A stretch of 64,000 nucleotides of DNA from Pedobacter boryungensis. GTDB taxonomy: Bacteria; Bacteroidota; Bacteroidia; Sphingobacteriales; Sphingobacteriaceae. The stretch is from contig NZ_JABMKV010000001.1 of the NCBI RefSeq assembly GCF_013204825.1, forward strand, positions 1,054,001 to 1,118,000. The letters run 5' to 3'. Both the position numbers and the translations under genes were made by a program. Shown one piece after another: positions 61,570 through 64,000 of the stretch (position 1 is its first letter; every line of letters begins with the position of its first letter). The notes beneath the pieces are model-generated. The model did no database searches. It saw only the letters and a program-made list of their open reading frames with translations, and had not been told where the DNA came from.

Positions 61570-63517
61570 TACTATTCACTAAAAAATGTACAATTCTACA
61601 GGCATTGCCCAAAGATTTTTCATTATGATTTGCTAAGACTTTTATAGTCAAAACGTGCTTGCCTTTTGCAAGCTCATCACCCAATACCAAGTACCAAGGC
61701 AAATGAAGATTTTTGCTCCATTGTGTATAAAGGTCTACTATCTTAGGATTTTTTCCATCGATCGTATAGCTGATTGTTCCAGCATCTGGACCTGCTAAAA
61801 TGGCAATTCCAACTGCATTACCTGTAAATGAAAACGAGAGTTCTGCATCAGGATTTGTGCTTGATAAAACTGGAACATTTACAAAACCAGGTCTGGTATT
61901 TACTTTATTTTTGGGTTTCCAAGAAGGATCTAACACAAAGTCTTTTTTAATTACTGCTTTTTCTACGCCAACATAATCACCTTTGGTATACGCATATTTT
62001 TGAATTGCTAAAGGCAATTTAAAAGCTGTTAGCTGTGTAGTTAAATTATCTTTAATTCCTTTTCTAATTAAAGTTTTGATTTCAGAGAAGTAAATTTCTT
62101 GTCCAAATGGTGATGGATGGAGGTTTTTGAAATCGCCATCCCATGTAAATTCTCCTGCTTCAATGCGTCTACTTACAGCCTCAGCTAAATTGATAAATGG
62201 AATTTGATAATGTTTGGCAATATCTTGATGCACTTTTACCTCTACCGGAATTTTATTTACTTTGTAATCTGCAATTTTATCTTCATCAACAAAAGCCATC
62301 ATGATCATGTTGATGTTGGGGTTAACTTGATAAGCATGTCGAACAATACCCTCCAATGCTTTTCTTTGTTGTTGTTCTGAAGTTCCATTTCCATAATCAT
62401 TTACTGCCGATTCGATAAACATTAGATCAATTCTTCCCTTATCTAATACATCATTTTTTAATCTGAAAACATGTGGAACACTTCCTAACGAAGGAATACC
62501 TGCATTGATAAATGTAAAATCAGTTTCTGGATACAATTCTTTTAAATAGGTACAAACTTTATCTCGCCAACCCTTCATATTAGTTATAGAACCACCTAAA
62601 AAGGCAACTGTAGCTTTCTTTTCTTTTTTAATGCGGTAAGCTATATTAGAAAGCTGACCAAACATCTGTATAAAATCTTCATCTTTCAATTTAGGAATAA
62701 CAGGCATACTATTCTGATAGATAAAGTCGGCTAGTTTTTCTGGACCCTCTATGGAAAAATGATGTCCACTAAGCGTTTGCTTTCCTTTTGTCATGGGAAC
62801 TACTGTTGCTGGTCCACCTTTGCTGATATAATTTTTAACTAAAACATCAGTATTCTCTACCGGTGGAGCAAGGCTATCCTGCAAACCAATTACATGCAAA
62901 ATAGGAACTTTATACGCAGCCAAACCGTCGAGATTATTGATAGGTAAATCATCGTATTTTAAAGCTTCTTCTTCTGTAAGATGATATACTTCTAAAAGCT
63001 TTGCCCAATCTTTAGGCGAACCTTTTCCAATCCCTTTACCTCCCGGCCAACTCTTAAAATCTAAAACTGGTGTCTCTGTGTAAATGCAGCTTACCTTAGC
63101 TGGATTTCTTTTTGCCCAACCATATACATACAAACCGCCTCGGCTTACCCCTTCTAAAGCCACTTTTGGCGCAAAGTTTCTTTCCTTTACTAAATAATTA
63201 TAAAAATCATCCCAAATCATCATCGCCTTTGGATGTCCAAATAAATCATTGGTGTTAATATAGGCAACATAAAAGCCTCTTTCTAACAAAACACTATCCA
63301 TTTCGGTATGCCAGCTAGGAAAATGTGCTCGCCAAACCCAAGGATTTCCTTTAGCTGCAACTGATGGTTTTACATACCACGCTTCTATCCCATTAAATTT
63401 AAAGGCTACTTTTTCAAATTTATTCCAAGTACTGGTTTTCTCTTCTGTAATGTTTGCCTGAGCAAAAGCATTATGACTTAATAAGAAAAGTATTACGAGT
63501 TGAATGAGTTTCTTCAT
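61559..63517 (-). CDS. Two-domain esterase: alpha/beta hydrolase fused to SGNH/GDSL hydrolase
   Basis: A 652-residue secreted protein with two separate serine-hydrolase domains. The first (about 30-280) is alpha/beta hydrolase with nucleophile GVSRGG, the acidic region HVIGLQDSLAPP and His in LSGHHFSIEGP. The second (about 290-500) is SGNH: block I FLGGSITNMKGW, block II NAGIPSLGS, block III ESAVNDYGN and block V DFKNLHPSPFGQ. A C-terminal beta-sandwich follows (about 535-650; VSFTGNAVGIAILAGPDAG). Both active sites look intact, so it could remove two different esters, such as acetyl and feruloyl or methyl. It overlaps GH28 by 4 bp (ATGA). Confidence 0.8.
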   Translation of the reverse strand: MKKLIQLVILFLLSHNAFAQANITEEKTSTWNKFEKVAFKFNGIEAWYVKPSVAAKGNPWVWRAHFPSWHTEMDSVLLERGFYVAYINTNDLFGHPKAMMIWDDFYNYLVKERNFAPKVALEGVSRGGLYVYGWAKRNPAKVSCIYTETPVLDFKSWPGGKGIGKGSPKDWAKLLEVYHLTEEEALKYDDLPINNLDGLAAYKVPILHVIGLQDSLAPPVENTDVLVKNYISKGGPATVVPMTKGKQTLSGHHFSIEGPEKLADFIYQNSMPVIPKLKDEDFIQMFGQLSNIAYRIKKEKKATVAFLGGSITNMKGWRDKVCTYLKELYPETDFTFINAGIPSLGSVPHVFRLKNDVLDKGRIDLMFIESAVNDYGNGTSEQQQRKALEGIVRHAYQVNPNINMIMMAFVDEDKIADYKVNKIPVEVKVHQDIAKHYQIPFINLAEAVSRRIEAGEFTWDGDFKNLHPSPFGQEIYFSEIKTLIRKGIKDNLTTQLTAFKLPLAIQKYAYTKGDYVGVEKAVIKKDFVLDPSWKPKNKVNTRPGFVNVPVLSSTNPDAELSFSFTGNAVGIAILAGPDAGTISYTIDGKNPKIVDLYTQWSKNLHLPWYLVLGDELAKGKHVLTIKVLANHNEKSLGNACRIVHFLVNSNEK

Positions 63518-64000
63518 TTTATGGTTTCTACTTCCTTTTTAATAGATGGCATTGTGTTTTTAGCAGCCTTAATTGATGCACTGTTAGCTCCTTCTACTCT
63601 TACCAATGCTTGTGCTTCTCCTGGTACAGTTAAGGCGTTAATATTTGCCCCTAATACATTTTCTAAACGAACAATAGCCTCTGCACCTTTAGTTTCTGGT
63701 AAATTCCAGTTGGTTACTAGTATATCTTTACCATCTTCGCAAACCAGTGCTGGACGTAGATCGTTACTATCTAAATTAAATTTCACATTAATTAACTTTA
63801 GACCTTTTACATGTCGAGCCCAAACACCATAAGCTGGAATTTTTGGACCAAAAGTTTTTACCTCAGGGTATTGATCTATTGCTTCGGGAACTGCTTTACG
63901 TGAATCCTCTGCGGTACCACCTCCAGCTAAAGTGATTTCGATATTTTCTAAAGTCAAATTGGTAATATCATGCCCAGGTACGCCAGTAATTAAAATTCCA
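63514..64000 (-). CDS. GH28 polygalacturonase-family protein, C-terminal part (partial)
   Basis: The frame runs in from the right edge without a start and ends at 63514, giving about 162 visible residues. GILITGVPGHDITNLTLENI is the beta-helix coil pattern with the GH28 G-PGHDI-N stretch, and further coils follow (VWARHVKGLKLINVKFNLD; DILVTNWNLPETKGAEAIV). The catalytic Asp region lies beyond the edge. A TTG at 63957 is not a true start, since the family sequence continues upstream of it. GH28 enzymes cut galacturonan or rhamnogalacturonan and would mark the locus as pectin-related. Confidence 0.8.
   Translation of the reverse strand, partial: GILITGVPGHDITNLTLENIEITLAGGGTAEDSRKAVPEAIDQYPEVKTFGPKIPAYGVWARHVKGLKLINVKFNLDSNDLRPALVCEDGKDILVTNWNLPETKGAEAIVRLENVLGANINALTVPGEAQALVRVEGANSASIKAAKNTMPSIKKEVETIK

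Noticed and set aside
63514..63957. Complete 147-residue gene starting at TTG 63957
   Set aside because: The frame is open to the window edge and the upstream residues continue the GH28 pattern, so it is the end of a longer gene.

Overview
The window is AT-rich DNA from a member of the Bacteroidota, most likely family Sphingobacteriaceae (Pedobacter-like). The evidence is paired SusC/SusD genes, several promoters with the Bacteroidota -7 box TAnnTTTG (one with a TTTG -33 box at 19 bp), near absence of Shine-Dalgarno sequences, and many signal peptides ending in AQ. No database search was possible; all names rest on motifs and length.

Region 1 (1-19.5 kb) is mostly housekeeping and regulation. 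It holds the end of a beta-barrel-like gene, a SCO/cytochrome c pair, the RNase P RNA gene (rnpB), an NtrC-type response regulator with an altered GAFTGA loop, a ClC chloride transporter divergent from a Crp/Fnr regulator with an FNR-like set of cysteines, an RluA-family pseudouridine synthase and an OmpR/PhoB-type response regulator. Then come a TlpA-like thioredoxin lipoprotein with gatB, two small secreted basic proteins, alaS, a MerR-type regulator, a YceI-like protein, small lipoproteins, and a cluster of cmoA, an ICMT-like membrane methyltransferase and an SMP-30-like beta-propeller.

Region 2 (19.6-26 kb) has a TonB-dependent siderophore-type receptor, an AraC regulator with a cupin domain, and lutABC for lactate oxidation.

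Region 3 (26-64 kb) is a large polysaccharide utilization locus that continues past the right edge. SusC, SusD, a FAS1-like lipoprotein and a small beta-barrel protein head a minus-strand block of two GH95, a GH31, an alginate-lyase-like (PL38-type) enzyme, two GH29 and a GH88. To its left are a GH36, a jelly-roll lyase-like protein, an unassigned six-hairpin enzyme, a GH105 and a parallel beta-helix protein. To its right are a PQQ-type sugar dehydrogenase with its cytochrome c, a GH43-like propeller, a third GH29, a sialate-O-acetylesterase-type esterase, a two-domain esterase and the end of a GH28. Five fucosidase-type enzymes, one or two alpha-galactosidases, two unsaturated-uronyl hydrolases with lyase-like partners, and esterases point to a heavily L-fucosylated (or L-galactosylated), galactose- and uronate-containing, acylated polymer such as a pectic side-chain glycan, a mucilage or an acidic exopolysaccharide. 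Periplasmic trimming would give L-fucose; lactate formed from it could be burned by LutABC.

The two observations most worth following are a conserved motif of about 23 bp upstream of the AraC gene, GH105, the beta-helix gene, GH31 and susC, which suggests one regulon, and a 25-copy, 21-bp tandem repeat array (34504-35027) lying with several palindromic elements in a 1.1-kb gene-free gap inside the locus.
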